Origin: Adhaeribacter swui
Lineage (GTDB): Bacteria; Bacteroidota; Bacteroidia; Cytophagales; Hymenobacteraceae
Direction: 5' to 3'
Assembly (NCBI RefSeq): GCF_014217805.1
Contig: NZ_CP055156.1
Location: forward strand, 3,106,585-3,170,584
Length of the DNA stretch: 64,000 nt
Positions 1-9,020 of this stretch are shown piece after piece (positions within the stretch are counted from its first letter, which is position 1; every line of letters starts with the position of its first letter). The notes under the pieces were generated by a model. That model was not told where the DNA came from, did no database searches, and worked only from the letters and a program-made list of their open reading frames with translations. A program made the position numbers and the translations under genes.

Positions 1-717
1 CTGCAGCGGTATGTTTATTACCAAGCAGAGCGCCTGCCACTGGGGCAGGTAAGTTGTCGTAATGCGGTTAGCCGGTCTGTTTTGTTACCTGCAACCAAGC
101 AGCGGCAGGAGCGCACTGCCCAGTTGCAGGTGAGTTGGGGCGAGTTGGTTTGCCCGCCCTCCTGGGATAAAAAAGGAGCAGCAATAGTGCTGTGGCTAGT
201 GAAGGCGATCGAAGTAGCCCCGCCACCGGGAGAGGAGCCGGTGGCCTGGTATCTGCTCACCACCAGTAACGTAGGGGATGAAGCCACGGCGCTACTATTG
301 CTCGACTACTACCGCAAACGGTGGATTATTGAGCGCTGGCACTTGGTTTTAAAGGACGGACTACAGGTGGAGCGGCTGCAGTTTAACACCTTTCAACGCC
401 TGTCCCAGGCTATTGCCCTGCTCTCGATTGTTGCCTGGCAGTTGCTGTGGCTCAAGCAACTGGCGGGGCAAAGCCCGGACATGAAGGCCGAGCAAGTCTT
501 TGAGCCCTTGCAAGTGGAGCTATTGGAAAAGCAAACAGCCCAAAAGAAACTTTCCGTGAAGGTAGCTCTGATCACCATTGCGGCTCTGGCGGGGTTTACT
601 CCCTCTAAAAAGCAGCCATTACCCGGAGAAAAAACCATCTGGAGAGCTTGGCATATTTTCACCAGCATGTGTCACGGGTATAAACTCGCTCAACAGAAAA
701 CTTATGGTACAGGATAA
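1..717 (+). CDS. IS4-type transposase, 3' part (5' end outside window)
   Basis: The frame is open from base 1, so the gene starts upstream of the window; the first internal ATG is at 82. The C-terminal catalytic part of a DDE transposase is visible. It carries the IS4 signature Y-(2)-R-(3)-E-(6)-K in YRKRWIIERWHLVLK, near codon 106, where the Glu is the third catalytic acidic residue. A Leu/Val-rich strand (AWYLLTT) precedes the motif, as in this family. The stop lies 18 bp from the stop of the convergent gene at 735, so the insertion-sequence end must lie in or near that gap. I could not identify a terminal inverted repeat there. Intactness cannot be judged without the 5' half. Confidence 0.85.
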   Translation: MQRYVYYQAERLPLGQVSCRNAVSRSVLLPATKQRQERTAQLQVSWGELVCPPSWDKKGAAIVLWLVKAIEVAPPPGEEPVAWYLLTTSNVGDEATALLLLDYYRKRWIIERWHLVLKDGLQVERLQFNTFQRLSQAIALLSIVAWQLLWLKQLAGQSPDMKAEQVFEPLQVELLEKQTAQKKLSVKVALITIAALAGFTPSKKQPLPGEKTIWRAWHIFTSMCHGYKLAQQKTYGTG

Positions 718-734
718 GGTTTGCAGCTCGTACC

Positions 735-1391
735 CTATTTGCCCCGATAACCAAAACCGAACAAAGTATGCAGGGCAATGTTGGGCACTGTAGCGGTGCC
801 GCCATCCAGCAAAGGCATGCGGGCCCAGGCGGCAGTGAGTTTTACTTCGGGCCGGAAGAACCAATGCTCGGCTACGCTTAAAGGCGGACCAACTGCCGCT
901 TGCACGCATATACCAGAAATATGATAACCGCCACCCAAAAAGCTTTTAACCGGGTTAATGGCCTGGCCGCGGATGCGTCCTTCGGGGTGCCCAATCACTA
1001 GGCCCAAACCTACCCGAAATATACTGGGTGAGTTTCTAAAAGGTAAAGTGTGGCTAATTATGGCTAGATTGTAGCCGTGCGATACTTCAAAATGCTGGAT
1101 GTCGGGGGTGGGATTTTGCAGATACACTTTGTGGTGCACCAGTTCGGCGCTCCATTTTTGGTAACCTACCCGGTAGGCATAATACGGCGAGCCGTGCCAG
1201 GGGCGGGTATGGTAGCGGGCCCGCAACCGGATCGCGTCCTGGCCGGGTTGTTCGATGCGCAACGGGGTAGGCAAGCTCCAGGAAGTACCGGCAAACACCT
1301 CGGCGGTTAAGCCTTGCCCAATAGCTGAAACACGACTAATTGCTACCAGCAGGAAAGCAAATAAGAAGCGATAACTTACCTTAAGTTTCAC
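735..1391 (-). CDS. Small secreted or outer-membrane beta-barrel-like protein
   Basis: This is a 218-residue protein with an N-terminal signal peptide (hydrophobic FLFAFLLVAI, likely cut after about residue 25). The rest alternates aromatic and polar residues and ends in FGFGYRGK, consistent with a small outer-membrane barrel. The only start in frame is GTG. It is convergent with the transposase remnant. I do not recognise a named family: a PagL-like deacylase was considered because of a conserved-looking HFEVSHGYN stretch, but the expected His-x-Ser arrangement is not convincing. Location is inference and function unknown. Confidence 0.6.
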   Translation of the reverse strand: MKLKVSYRFLFAFLLVAISRVSAIGQGLTAEVFAGTSWSLPTPLRIEQPGQDAIRLRARYHTRPWHGSPYYAYRVGYQKWSAELVHHKVYLQNPTPDIQHFEVSHGYNLAIISHTLPFRNSPSIFRVGLGLVIGHPEGRIRGQAINPVKSFLGGGYHISGICVQAAVGPPLSVAEHWFFRPEVKLTAAWARMPLLDGGTATVPNIALHTLFGFGYRGK

Positions 1392-1825
1392 GTTTGCCCG
1401 ATGTAACGATGGATTTATTGTAACTCATCTAAGAATTTAACGGACGAATGCTCCGGGAGTTGAGGCGGTAAATACGGGTTTAATCCGGGTAAATAGCGGG
1501 ATGTACCTTATTGGGCGAAGGGGAACTTGATTGAAAAAACAGGATTAAATCCTTTTAATTTCCGTTTCGGGCTAAGCTAAAAGGGCATTCTACTGCAAAA
1601 TTCGATAGCCTTTCAGGCAGATCCATTGCAAAAAAGATAGAAGCATTTTGGTAATGGCAAATTTGTATTTAGTAAATATATTTTTGTATTATCATTTATA
1701 ATTATCTATTTTTAAAGACTCTTCTTTCGGGCCAGCGGAATTCAAGTGCCATTTACCTTTAAATATTCCGTTGCCACAATCCTTTCTTCCATTTTGTTGA
1801 TCAAACAATTTAAAATCCAAGAATT
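1392..1825. other. Intergenic, 434 bp, no gene seen
   Basis: AT-rich spacer between divergent genes, so it should hold promoters for both. TATTTTTG at 1679-1686 fits the Bacteroidota -7 consensus TAnnTTTG for the gene at 1826, but no TTTG lies at the expected -33 spacing, so this is only a candidate. A short open frame starting at 1746 overlaps the next gene in another frame and looks spurious. Confidence 0.4.
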
Positions 1826-4816
1826 ATGTATTTACGATTACATCGTTTTTACCGGAGCTATTTATGCTGGAACCGGAAGCAAAGTTGGCGTTGCTTCTTT
1901 GTTAGCTTGCTTCTTCAAGGAGTTTTGCCGGTAGCTATTTTTGCTCAAACTAAATTATGGGATAAGACTATTGGGAGCGATAGTTACGACGATTTATACT
2001 CGCTCCAACAAACCCTGGATGGTGGGTTTATTTTGGGTGGTTATTCTGCTTCCGGTAAAAGCGGTAATAAATCAGAATCCAGTAAAGGATATCATGATTA
2101 CTGGGTAGTAAAACTAAATGCTAATGGCAACCAACAATGGGATAAAACCATCGGCGGTAATTTCAGCGATGATTTAGCTATGTTGCGTCAAACTCAGGAT
2201 GGCGGGTATATTCTGGGCGGTACTTCTTTTTCGGGCAAAAGCGGCGATAAAACCCAAAGCAACCAAGGTCATAATGATTACTGGGTAGTGAAGTTAAAAG
2301 CGGATGGAAGTAAAGATTGGGATAAATCTTTCGGCGGAAATGCAGAAAACTATCTAACCGCTATTCAACAAACCCGCGATGGTGGGTTTATTCTAGGTGG
2401 ATATTCTTCATCGGGAAAAAGCGGCGATAAATCTCAGGAATCTAAAGGAAGCTTTGATTTTTGGGTAGTGAAGATAAAGGCCGATGGTACCAAAGAATGG
2501 GATAAAAGTTTTGGCGGCAACAATAGCGATTTATTGTACGCTCTTCAGCAGACCAACGATGGAGGTTATATTTTGGGTGGCACTTCCGCTTCGGGCAAAA
2601 CCGGGGACAAAACGCAAAGCAATAAAGGCGATTGTGGCAATTTCGAGTGTATTACCACGGATTATTGGGTAGTGAAACTAAACCAAGATGGCTCTAAAGC
2701 CTGGGATAAAACTTACGGCGGCAATGCTGCTGACCGGTTAAGAACTTTACAACAAACCCAGGATGGTGGGTTTATTCTCGGTGGTCACTCCCGTTCTGAA
2801 AAAAGCGGCGACAAAACAAGTGCCGGTGAAGGTGAAAATGATTATTGGATAATAAAGCTAAATAACAACGGCAACAAAGTCTGGGACAAAACTTTCGGGG
2901 GCCAGAATAATGATTATTTGTATTCTCTCCAACAAACTACTAGTGGCGGGTATCTGCTGGGAGGAAGCTCTAAATCAGAAAAAGGCGGTGATAAAAGCCA
3001 GGCCAGTATAGGAACTAGCGATTTCTGGGTAGTAAAATTAAGAGCGGATGGGAGTAAAGAATGGGATAAAACCATGGGTGGTAACGGCGAAAGCTATTTA
3101 TCTGCTCTAATCCAGGCAAACGATGGTGGGTACATTCTGGGAGGTGTTTCTTCTTCCGGGAAAAGCCAGGATAAAACCGAAGATTCTAAAGGCGGATTTG
3201 ATTTCTGGGTAGTGAAACTAACTACCCTGGTAACAGCTCAATGGAATATGCGCTACGGCGGTTCGGGAAAAGACAACTTTACAACTGCTATTAGAACAAA
3301 AGACGGCGGTTATTTATTTGGCGGATTTACCACATCAGGAGCGAGCGGAGATAAAAGCCAGGCGAGCCAGGGTAAAAACGATTACTGGATCGTGAAATCA
3401 GATAAAAACGGGAAAAAACTCTGGGAAAAAAGCTTCGGGGGCCAGGAAGATGATTACTTAAACAAGATAATTCAAACCGCGGACGGCGGGTACTTACTAG
3501 CCGGTTCCACGTATTCCGGAAAGAGTGGCGATAAAAGCCAGACCAGTAGAGGCGACCGGGACTATTGGGTAGTAAAAGTAGATCAACAAGGCACCAAAGA
3601 GTGGGACAAACGTTATGGCGGCAGCGGCAGCGACGAACTGAAACAAGTCCTGCAATTATCATCTGGCGCTTACGTATTGGCCGGCACCACCAACTCTCCT
3701 GCTACCGGCGACATTTCGCAGCCCAGCTTAGGCAAACAAGATTACTGGGTGATCAAGATTAATTCTGCGGGCACGCACCTTTGGAACAAGCGCTTTGGCG
3801 GAAGTGCGGATGAAACTTTGGAAAGTATAGTGTTAACCCAAGACGGAGGCTTTCTTTTAGGAGGATCTTCTGATTCTAACAACAGCGGAGACAAAAGCGA
3901 AAACAGTAAGGGAGGCAGCGATTACTGGCTGGTACGAATCAGTGATACTGGCCAGAAAGTATGGGATAAAACCTATGGCGGTAGCGGCGAAGACAAACTC
4001 ATGGCTTTGGCTAGTACGGGAGCAACCACCGGTAACTACATTTTAGGCGGTACGAGCAGCTCGGGTAAAAGCGGAGACAAGAGCCAGCCGAACCAGGGTG
4101 GGAAAGATTACTGGATACTCCAGGTTTTTGACACCGGTAAAAAAATGTGGGATAATCGTTATGGAGGTAGCGGCGATGATGAATTACGCACGATCCGACT
4201 TACCGCCGCTGGCGGTTACTTGTTAGGTGGTAGTTCTACTTCCGGAGCAAATGGCAATAAAAGTCAAGATAGTCAGGGAGCGAGTGATTACTGGTTACTG
4301 CAAACCAACAATAAAGGAGAGAAAGAATGGGATCAGCGCTTTGGAGGCAGTGCCAAAGAAGAGTTGCGGGCGGTAGTACCTACCACCGATGGTGGGTACT
4401 TACTGGGCGGCCGCTCCGACTCTGGCGAGAGTGGCGATAGAACCCAGCCCAGCCAGGGAGGTACCGATTATTGGCTCGTGAAAATAGCCCCGGTTTCCAG
4501 TTCCATTGTAGCCAGCCGGGAAATTAGCTCGGTAGAAGAAGTAGGTGAAGCACCGCCCATGCAATTAAACGCTTATCCAAATCCATTTGGCGACCAATTA
4601 GCCATTAGCTTTACTTTACCCGAAACCCAACCTGCCACTGTACTTATCTATGATAGCCAGGGTAGAGCCATCGCCACCTTGTTCCAGGGAGAAGCAAAAG
4701 CCCATCAAACCTATGAATTAAACTGGCAGGCAAGTAAAAAAGCAGCGGGTTTATATTTTCTGCAACTGCAATCGGCTACTAAAAAACAACAATTAAAGCT
4801 GCTGCTAGCGAAGTAA
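1826..4816 (+). CDS. Secreted 14-repeat protein with T9SS type A sorting domain
   Basis: The 996-residue product has an N-terminal hydrophobic segment (FFVSLLLQGVLPVAIFAQ, signal peptide) preceded by an unusually long basic stretch. Fourteen tandem repeats of 60 residues follow, each reading roughly W-D-K-x-[FYI]-G-G ... DGGYILGG ... SGDKSQ ... DYWVVK. Residues about 910-996 form a T9SS type A C-terminal sorting domain (YPNPF; later GLYFLQL). Such proteins are exported by the Sec system and then across the outer membrane by T9SS. Fourteen equal units suggest two seven-bladed propellers, but that is inference. Repeat 4 is 68 residues long because of an 8-residue insert carrying two cysteines. 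Function is unknown; a surface or adhesive role is possible. Confidence 0.88.
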   Translation: MYLRLHRFYRSYLCWNRKQSWRCFFVSLLLQGVLPVAIFAQTKLWDKTIGSDSYDDLYSLQQTLDGGFILGGYSASGKSGNKSESSKGYHDYWVVKLNANGNQQWDKTIGGNFSDDLAMLRQTQDGGYILGGTSFSGKSGDKTQSNQGHNDYWVVKLKADGSKDWDKSFGGNAENYLTAIQQTRDGGFILGGYSSSGKSGDKSQESKGSFDFWVVKIKADGTKEWDKSFGGNNSDLLYALQQTNDGGYILGGTSASGKTGDKTQSNKGDCGNFECITTDYWVVKLNQDGSKAWDKTYGGNAADRLRTLQQTQDGGFILGGHSRSEKSGDKTSAGEGENDYWIIKLNNNGNKVWDKTFGGQNNDYLYSLQQTTSGGYLLGGSSKSEKGGDKSQASIGTSDFWVVKLRADGSKEWDKTMGGNGESYLSALIQANDGGYILGGVSSSGKSQDKTEDSKGGFDFWVVKLTTLVTAQWNMRYGGSGKDNFTTAIRTKDGGYLFGGFTTSGASGDKSQASQGKNDYWIVKSDKNGKKLWEKSFGGQEDDYLNKIIQTADGGYLLAGSTYSGKSGDKSQTSRGDRDYWVVKVDQQGTKEWDKRYGGSGSDELKQVLQLSSGAYVLAGTTNSPATGDISQPSLGKQDYWVIKINSAGTHLWNKRFGGSADETLESIVLTQDGGFLLGGSSDSNNSGDKSENSKGGSDYWLVRISDTGQKVWDKTYGGSGEDKLMALASTGATTGNYILGGTSSSGKSGDKSQPNQGGKDYWILQVFDTGKKMWDNRYGGSGDDELRTIRLTAAGGYLLGGSSTSGANGNKSQDSQGASDYWLLQTNNKGEKEWDQRFGGSAKEELRAVVPTTDGGYLLGGRSDSGESGDRTQPSQGGTDYWLVKIAPVSSSIVASREISSVEEVGEAPPMQLNAYPNPFGDQLAISFTLPETQPATVLIYDSQGRAIATLFQGEAKAHQTYELNWQASKKAAGLYFLQLQSATKKQQLKLLLAK

Positions 4817-5052
4817 ACCAACTTTAGCGGAAGCGATAAGGTAGCGAAGGGGCTTACCTTTGTAGCTTCAGGCTCTGTTTCAAATTCTGCAGCAGTATAT
4901 TATCTGAGTTAGAGTAAAATAGTTTCTGTGCCATCATTTAAACAAACTTCTGTGGAAGCTAACCGGATGCTGGACTAAGCTATGAGGAAACAACTCAGCC
5001 TGGTTTTTTAAAAAATCATTTGAATTTACGGTTTAAGTTAAATGCAAACAGT

Positions 5053-6990
5053 ATGAAAAAGTATATATTCTTGGTGTTAGTAATAGCCGGCCATTGTGTG
5101 CCGGTATCATTGTCTTACAGCCAGACGCCAGGCCCTGCCTGGTCCGATAAAATGGCCACTACAGCCATGACGATCTGGAAAGATTCGCTGGTAGTACAGC
5201 CTGGTAAACCAGTTACCTGGAACTCCGACGAAGGATTGGTGCTGGAAGGTTTTACAAACATTTGGCGAAGAACCGCTAAAGGCGAATATTTTAAGTTCAT
5301 GCAGACCAGTATGAACCGATTTGTGCAAAACGACGGCTCTATTGCCCGGTACAACCCCGCGGAGCAGCAACTAAATAATTTAAAAAATGGCCGGATTTTA
5401 TTAACCCTGCATAAAGTAACCCTGCAGAATAAATACTACCAGGCAGCCACTTTACTACGTCAACAATTATCCACCCAGCCCCGCACCAAAGAAGGTAGCT
5501 TCTGGCACCAGAAATTATATCCTTATCAAACCTGGCTCGAAGATTTGTACCTGGCACAGCCTTTTTACGCCGAGTACGCGGCCACCTTTAATCGGCCGGA
5601 GGCTTTCGATGACATTGCGAACCAGTTTATTAACCTAGAGCAACACGTGCGGGATACCAAGACCGGCTTATTACATCCTGGTTGGGACGAATCGAGAAAG
5701 CAAACGGGCACGGATAAAAGCAGTAATGCAGCTTCGGATTTCTGGGGCCGCGGCATGGGCTGGTTCGGCATGGGCTTGGTAGATGTGCTGGAGTATTTTC
5801 CGACGAATCACCCACAACGGGCCGCTTTACTGCAAATGCTGGGGCGTTTTGCCGCGGCCGTAGAAAAAGTACAGGACCCCCAATCAGGATTATGGTACCA
5901 TATTTTAGATAAACCCACGGCTCCCCACAACTTTCCGGAAGCTTCGGCGTCTAATATGCTGGTTTATACCCTGGCCAAAGGGGTGAGATTGGGATTTTTA
6001 CCGATCAAATACGAAGCGGTGGCGCAAAAAGGCTACGCCGGAATTACGAAAGAATTTGTTAAAACCGATGAAGCGGGTCAGGTAAATCTGCATGGTACCG
6101 TTAAAGTTGCGGATCCAGGCGGAAGTCCTTACCGCGACGAAAGTTCTGATTTTTTACGCAGTGAAAAGCGGGTAGTCAATGATCCCAAAGGCGTGGGCGC
6201 TTTCTTACTAGCCGCTAATGAAATGGAGCTGCGGGTTATTCCTGCGGTGGGCAAAGGAAAAACCATTTTACTGGACGGGTATTTTAATAACGAGTTTATG
6301 AAAGATGCCAGCGGCCAAACCATTCCGTTTCATTACAAGTGGGAAGAGCAAGGGAATAACGGCTTTTCTTTACTAGGCGACCACGCCCGCTACCGGGGTG
6401 CCCAAACTTTAGAACTAAAACAAGCGCCCACCACCGAAAATTTAAAAAAAGCCAGTGTTTACATTATCGTGGACCCAGATACCGAAAAAGAAACAGCCCA
6501 GCCCAATTATGTAGAACCGGCGCACGTAAAAGTTATTTCGGATTGGGTGAAAAACGGGGGCGTGCTGTTACTCATGGGCAACGATTTACCCAATGCTGAA
6601 TTCGACCGGTTTAATACTTTGGCTCAGGCATTCGGGATAGAATTCAAAAAAGAAACTAAAAACAAAGTGGTAGGCAATCAGTTTGAAATGGGAAAAATTG
6701 TGGTGCCGGCCAATCATTCCATTTTCAAAACAGGTCGTCAGCTTTTTATGAAAGACATTAGTACTTTAACCCTGAAAGCGCCCGCCAAATCTGTTCTGGA
6801 TCACAAAGGCGACGTAGTAATGGCGGTGGCTAAGGTAGGCAAAGGTACCGTGTTTGCCGTAGGCGATCCCTGGCTCTACAACGAGTACACCGATGGCCGC
6901 CGGCTGCCGGCCGAGTACCAGAATTTTGAAGCGGGTACCGATTTATTAAACTATTTGCTTAGCCAGGTACCCGCGCCCAATAATAATTAA
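5053..6990 (+). CDS. GH105 unsaturated rhamnogalacturonyl hydrolase fused to a DUF4350-like domain
   Basis: This is a secreted enzyme of about 645 residues. I place the start at 5053 (MKKYIFLVLVIAG, clean signal peptide) rather than the in-frame ATG at 5020. Residues about 40-380 match the GH105 (YteR/YesR) (alpha/alpha)6 barrel, with the signature SDFWGRGMGWFGMGLVD that contains a catalytic Asp. GH105 enzymes hydrate and cleave the unsaturated uronate left by pectate or rhamnogalacturonan lyases. The remaining 260 residues (DGYFNNE ... DWVKNGGVLLLMGND) resemble DUF4350, a glutamine-amidotransferase-like fold seen attached to glycosidases. The product could feed the uxaB/uxaC pathway at 22-25 kb, but the genes are not linked. 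Confidence 0.85.
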   Translation: MKKYIFLVLVIAGHCVPVSLSYSQTPGPAWSDKMATTAMTIWKDSLVVQPGKPVTWNSDEGLVLEGFTNIWRRTAKGEYFKFMQTSMNRFVQNDGSIARYNPAEQQLNNLKNGRILLTLHKVTLQNKYYQAATLLRQQLSTQPRTKEGSFWHQKLYPYQTWLEDLYLAQPFYAEYAATFNRPEAFDDIANQFINLEQHVRDTKTGLLHPGWDESRKQTGTDKSSNAASDFWGRGMGWFGMGLVDVLEYFPTNHPQRAALLQMLGRFAAAVEKVQDPQSGLWYHILDKPTAPHNFPEASASNMLVYTLAKGVRLGFLPIKYEAVAQKGYAGITKEFVKTDEAGQVNLHGTVKVADPGGSPYRDESSDFLRSEKRVVNDPKGVGAFLLAANEMELRVIPAVGKGKTILLDGYFNNEFMKDASGQTIPFHYKWEEQGNNGFSLLGDHARYRGAQTLELKQAPTTENLKKASVYIIVDPDTEKETAQPNYVEPAHVKVISDWVKNGGVLLLMGNDLPNAEFDRFNTLAQAFGIEFKKETKNKVVGNQFEMGKIVVPANHSIFKTGRQLFMKDISTLTLKAPAKSVLDHKGDVVMAVAKVGKGTVFAVGDPWLYNEYTDGRRLPAEYQNFEAGTDLLNYLLSQVPAPNNN

Positions 6991-7171
6991 AAAACAAAGG
7001 TAGCCATAAGCATCATAAAAGGATTAGAAGAACATTGGTGCGACCCTGAATTCTGATGGCAGGAACCTGTTCTGTAGTTTTATAAATAAAATTGTTTTGC
7101 CGAACCTGATTTAAATCTTATCTAGTAAGCCAATAACAAACTATAAAACTAACTTATTTAAAACAGACCTG

Positions 7172-7786
7172 ATGAGAATAGTTGTTTTGGGTGCCACCGG
7201 TACCATTGGCAAAGCCGTAGCGGAGTTGTTTCGGGAAAAAGGCCATGAAGTAATTGCCGTTTCCCGTTCTTCGGAGCCAGCGGTAGATATTGAAAATCCG
7301 GCCAGTATTCCGGCTTTTTTTGAGCAAGTAGGCGAGGTAGATGCCATTGTGAGTGCGGCGGGAAGCGCGGCATTTGTGGCGCTACAAGATTTAACCGAAG
7401 AACAAATTCAGTTGAGTTTAACGAGTAAACTGATGGGGCAGATTAATCTGGTGCGCCACGGATTACCCAAACTGCGCCCGAATGGAGTGGCGGTAATTAC
7501 CGGCGGTTTTCTGGCGTACGCCCCCGCGCCGCAAACCAGCATGATTGCCATGGTAAATGCCGGTCTGGAAGGTTTTGCCAAAGCGGCCGCTCTGGATTTT
7601 ACCGAAGGTCGCCGGATTGTTATTGTGCACCCGCCTTGGGTAGCCGAAACGGCGGAGCAACTCGGTATGGACCCTACGCCTTGGCCCAACGCCGCGAAAA
7701 CCGCCGAAGCTTATTTGGCAGCCGTAGAAGGTTCACAAACCGGGAAACCCATTTTTGTAGAAGGATACGCCCCGGCCGATCTTTAA
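7172..7786 (+). CDS. Short SDR-fold protein lacking the YxxxK catalytic pair (Lin1944-like)
   Basis: The 204-residue protein has an intact N-terminal dinucleotide-binding motif (VVLGATGTIGKAVA, GxxGxxG) and the NNAG-equivalent VSAAGSA. Where classical short-chain dehydrogenases have Tyr-x-x-x-Lys it reads SMIAMVNAGLEGFAKAAA, so neither catalytic residue is present. This matches the Lin1944-like subgroup of about 200 residues, which binds NAD(P) but lacks the usual active site. It may be a sensor or use a different chemistry. It is a single gene followed directly by a strong terminator. Confidence 0.85.
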   Translation: MRIVVLGATGTIGKAVAELFREKGHEVIAVSRSSEPAVDIENPASIPAFFEQVGEVDAIVSAAGSAAFVALQDLTEEQIQLSLTSKLMGQINLVRHGLPKLRPNGVAVITGGFLAYAPAPQTSMIAMVNAGLEGFAKAAALDFTEGRRIVIVHPPWVAETAEQLGMDPTPWPNAAKTAEAYLAAVEGSQTGKPIFVEGYAPADL

Positions 7787-7793
7787 AAACCGA

Positions 7794-7828
7794 AAAGCCT
7801 GCTCCTAGTTCTGGAGCAGGCTTTTATT
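7794..7828 (+). terminator. Rho-independent terminator after the SDR gene
   Basis: Perfect stem of AAAAGCCTGCTCC with GGAGCAGGCTTTT around a 6-nt loop, ending in T-rich sequence, 7 nt after the stop codon. Confidence 0.85.
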
Positions 7829-7909
7829 TAGAACAAAATAGGCTTTTGCAAAATAAGTAAAAAGTACCTCTTCGGACGTAGAGTTTTAAGTATTGATAAA
7901 TACCACTTT

Positions 7910-8047
7910 CGCGAGCGTCTACGCTCGTGAAGATTATCGGGGAGGCCTCTGGCCGGGATAACCCATGTACATATATTAAAAGACTTGGAGTTAAATTACT
8001 ATCGGCCAGAGGCCGGACGATGAGCAACACGAGCGTGGACGCTCGCG
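7910..8047. repeat. Double-hairpin inverted-repeat element, copy 1 (138 bp)
   Basis: The left end carries two small palindromes, GCGAGCGTctACGCTCG (7911-7927) and GGCCTCTGGCC (7944-7954). The right end carries the same two in inverted order, GGCCAGAGGCC (8004-8014) and CGAGCGTggACGCTCG (8030-8045). The two ends are therefore imperfect inverted copies of about 45 bp. The same end occurs at 17495 and at both ends of 21416-21800. It lies just beyond the stop of the pentapeptide gene. It resembles a MITE or paired REP unit; no transposase is linked to it in the window. Confidence 0.75.
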
Positions 8048-8059
8048 TAATTCTAAATT

Positions 8060-8629
8060 TTACTCAATCACCAGGTCGTATTTGGCGAGTAAGCCGCTTA
8101 AGCCCGCCGACGAGAATTTTGTTTTTTTTGCGGTGTTTAACTCTAAATCAATGGCGTAATTATAAGCCGTCCGGAAATCGGTTTTGGTGAGATTAGTGCG
8201 GTTGAACAAGGTTTGGTATAAATCGCAATTTAGAAATGCTGCTTCGCTCAAATCGCATTCGGCAAAGTTGGCCTCTTTAATGCTGCAGGTATCGAAGAGG
8301 GTTTTTTTTAATTTTTTGCCCACGTATCTGGTAAAATCCAGGTTGCTGTGGTAAAAAGAAACGGCAAACAAAAAATTATCGCAGCGGCTAAAGTTTAAAC
8401 CCAGCAACTTGGAATTTCGGAAAGCCACGGTTTGCAGTTTGGCCTGGTCCAGGTTCGCCAAACCCAGGTTACAGGTCTCGAAAGTACAATCAATAAACAA
8501 AGCCCCGGAAAAAGAGCTTTCGGCAAAATTGCAGTTTTTAAACGTACAGGCATTAAACTCGATACCCGCCAGCTTCTTCCCCAAAAAATCAATTTTATCA
8601 AAAGTCTCTTCTTCGTGCAGTAATTCCAT
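8060..8629 (-). CDS. Pentapeptide-repeat protein (Qnr/McbG-like)
   Basis: Across its 189 residues the protein repeats A-[DN]-[LF]-x-x, for example FKNCNFAESSFSGALF and LGLANLDQAKLQTVAF, which folds as a right-handed quadrilateral beta-helix. The C-terminus (YAIDLELNTAKKTKFSSAGL then SGLLAKYDLVIE) matches the end of Qnr and McbG proteins, which mimic DNA and protect gyrase from quinolones or microcin B17. Chromosomal relatives are common, and resistance cannot be inferred from sequence. The central aromatic stretch FLFAVSFYHSNLDFT is the usual dimer-side break. It is monocistronic, with no signal peptide. Confidence 0.85.
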   Translation of the reverse strand: MELLHEEETFDKIDFLGKKLAGIEFNACTFKNCNFAESSFSGALFIDCTFETCNLGLANLDQAKLQTVAFRNSKLLGLNFSRCDNFLFAVSFYHSNLDFTRYVGKKLKKTLFDTCSIKEANFAECDLSEAAFLNCDLYQTLFNRTNLTKTDFRTAYNYAIDLELNTAKKTKFSSAGLSGLLAKYDLVIE

Positions 8630-9020
8630 AAGCGTGTTTTAGGTACACAAACTTATGGGTTTTAATTTGGAGAGTAACTTTTAAGATGAGGAAATTTGGG
8701 GATAGCACCAAACTATGGTGTGGAAGTTACCTCCATGGCTAATTATAGAATAATAGGATAGAAAGCACTCATAATAACGGTGAATGGTAGTCAAGCCAAG
8801 TTTCTAAGAAGAGAAAAAGCCAAGTAGAAAAAAGAATAAGGAGGGTCTTAGTTTCCGCTGATCAAGCAGGCAGGCTCGTTTTGGCAGGCGTTTTACTGTT
8901 TGCTTTATACTTTTGGTTTGTCCTAATCAGGAAATTGGCTTTCCTCAGTTATGCATGGAGCCGCTAACTCGGACCCTATGCATAATTGAGAAAACTACTA
9001 GCTGAAGGTTATCTTGATTT
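8630..9020. other. Intergenic, 391 bp, with an AT-rich large hairpin
   Basis: Two sites stand out. At about 8709-8738 there is a short sequence related to one at 15350-15380 in the opposite orientation (ACTATGG ... GGAAGTTAC). At 8941-8993 there is a long inverted repeat, described separately. No coding frame is convincing in the rest. Confidence 0.4.
8941..8993. repeat. Long hairpin bordering the GHKL ATPase gene
   Basis: The arms TTCCTCAGTTATGCATGG (8941-8958) and CCTATGCATAATTGAGAAA (8975-8993) pair with few mismatches around a GC-rich loop containing GCCGCTAACTC. It lies 28 bp beyond the stop of the ATPase gene, so it could end that transcript. It could equally be a recombination boundary, since a similar TTAGCGGC core occurs in the palindrome at 27832. 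There is no T-run, so terminator use is doubtful. Confidence 0.5.

Noticed and set aside
735-1391. PagL-type lipid A deacylase
   Set aside because: Size and barrel-like character fit, but the catalytic His-x-Ser arrangement is not present convincingly.
1746-1934. Short open frame before the repeat-protein gene
   Set aside because: It overlaps the start of the 1826 gene in another frame and has no signal, motif or family likeness; the 1826 frame carries the signal peptide.
1826-4816. Regular direct repeats of about 180 bp that could suggest a satellite or CRISPR-like array
   Set aside because: They are codon-phase repeats of a protein with conserved residues and free third positions, so they are coding repeats. 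No CRISPR array with short repeats and spacers was seen anywhere.
8060-8629. Annotating the pentapeptide protein as a quinolone-resistance gene
   Set aside because: The fold and ending resemble Qnr/McbG, but chromosomal relatives are common and resistance cannot be read from sequence.
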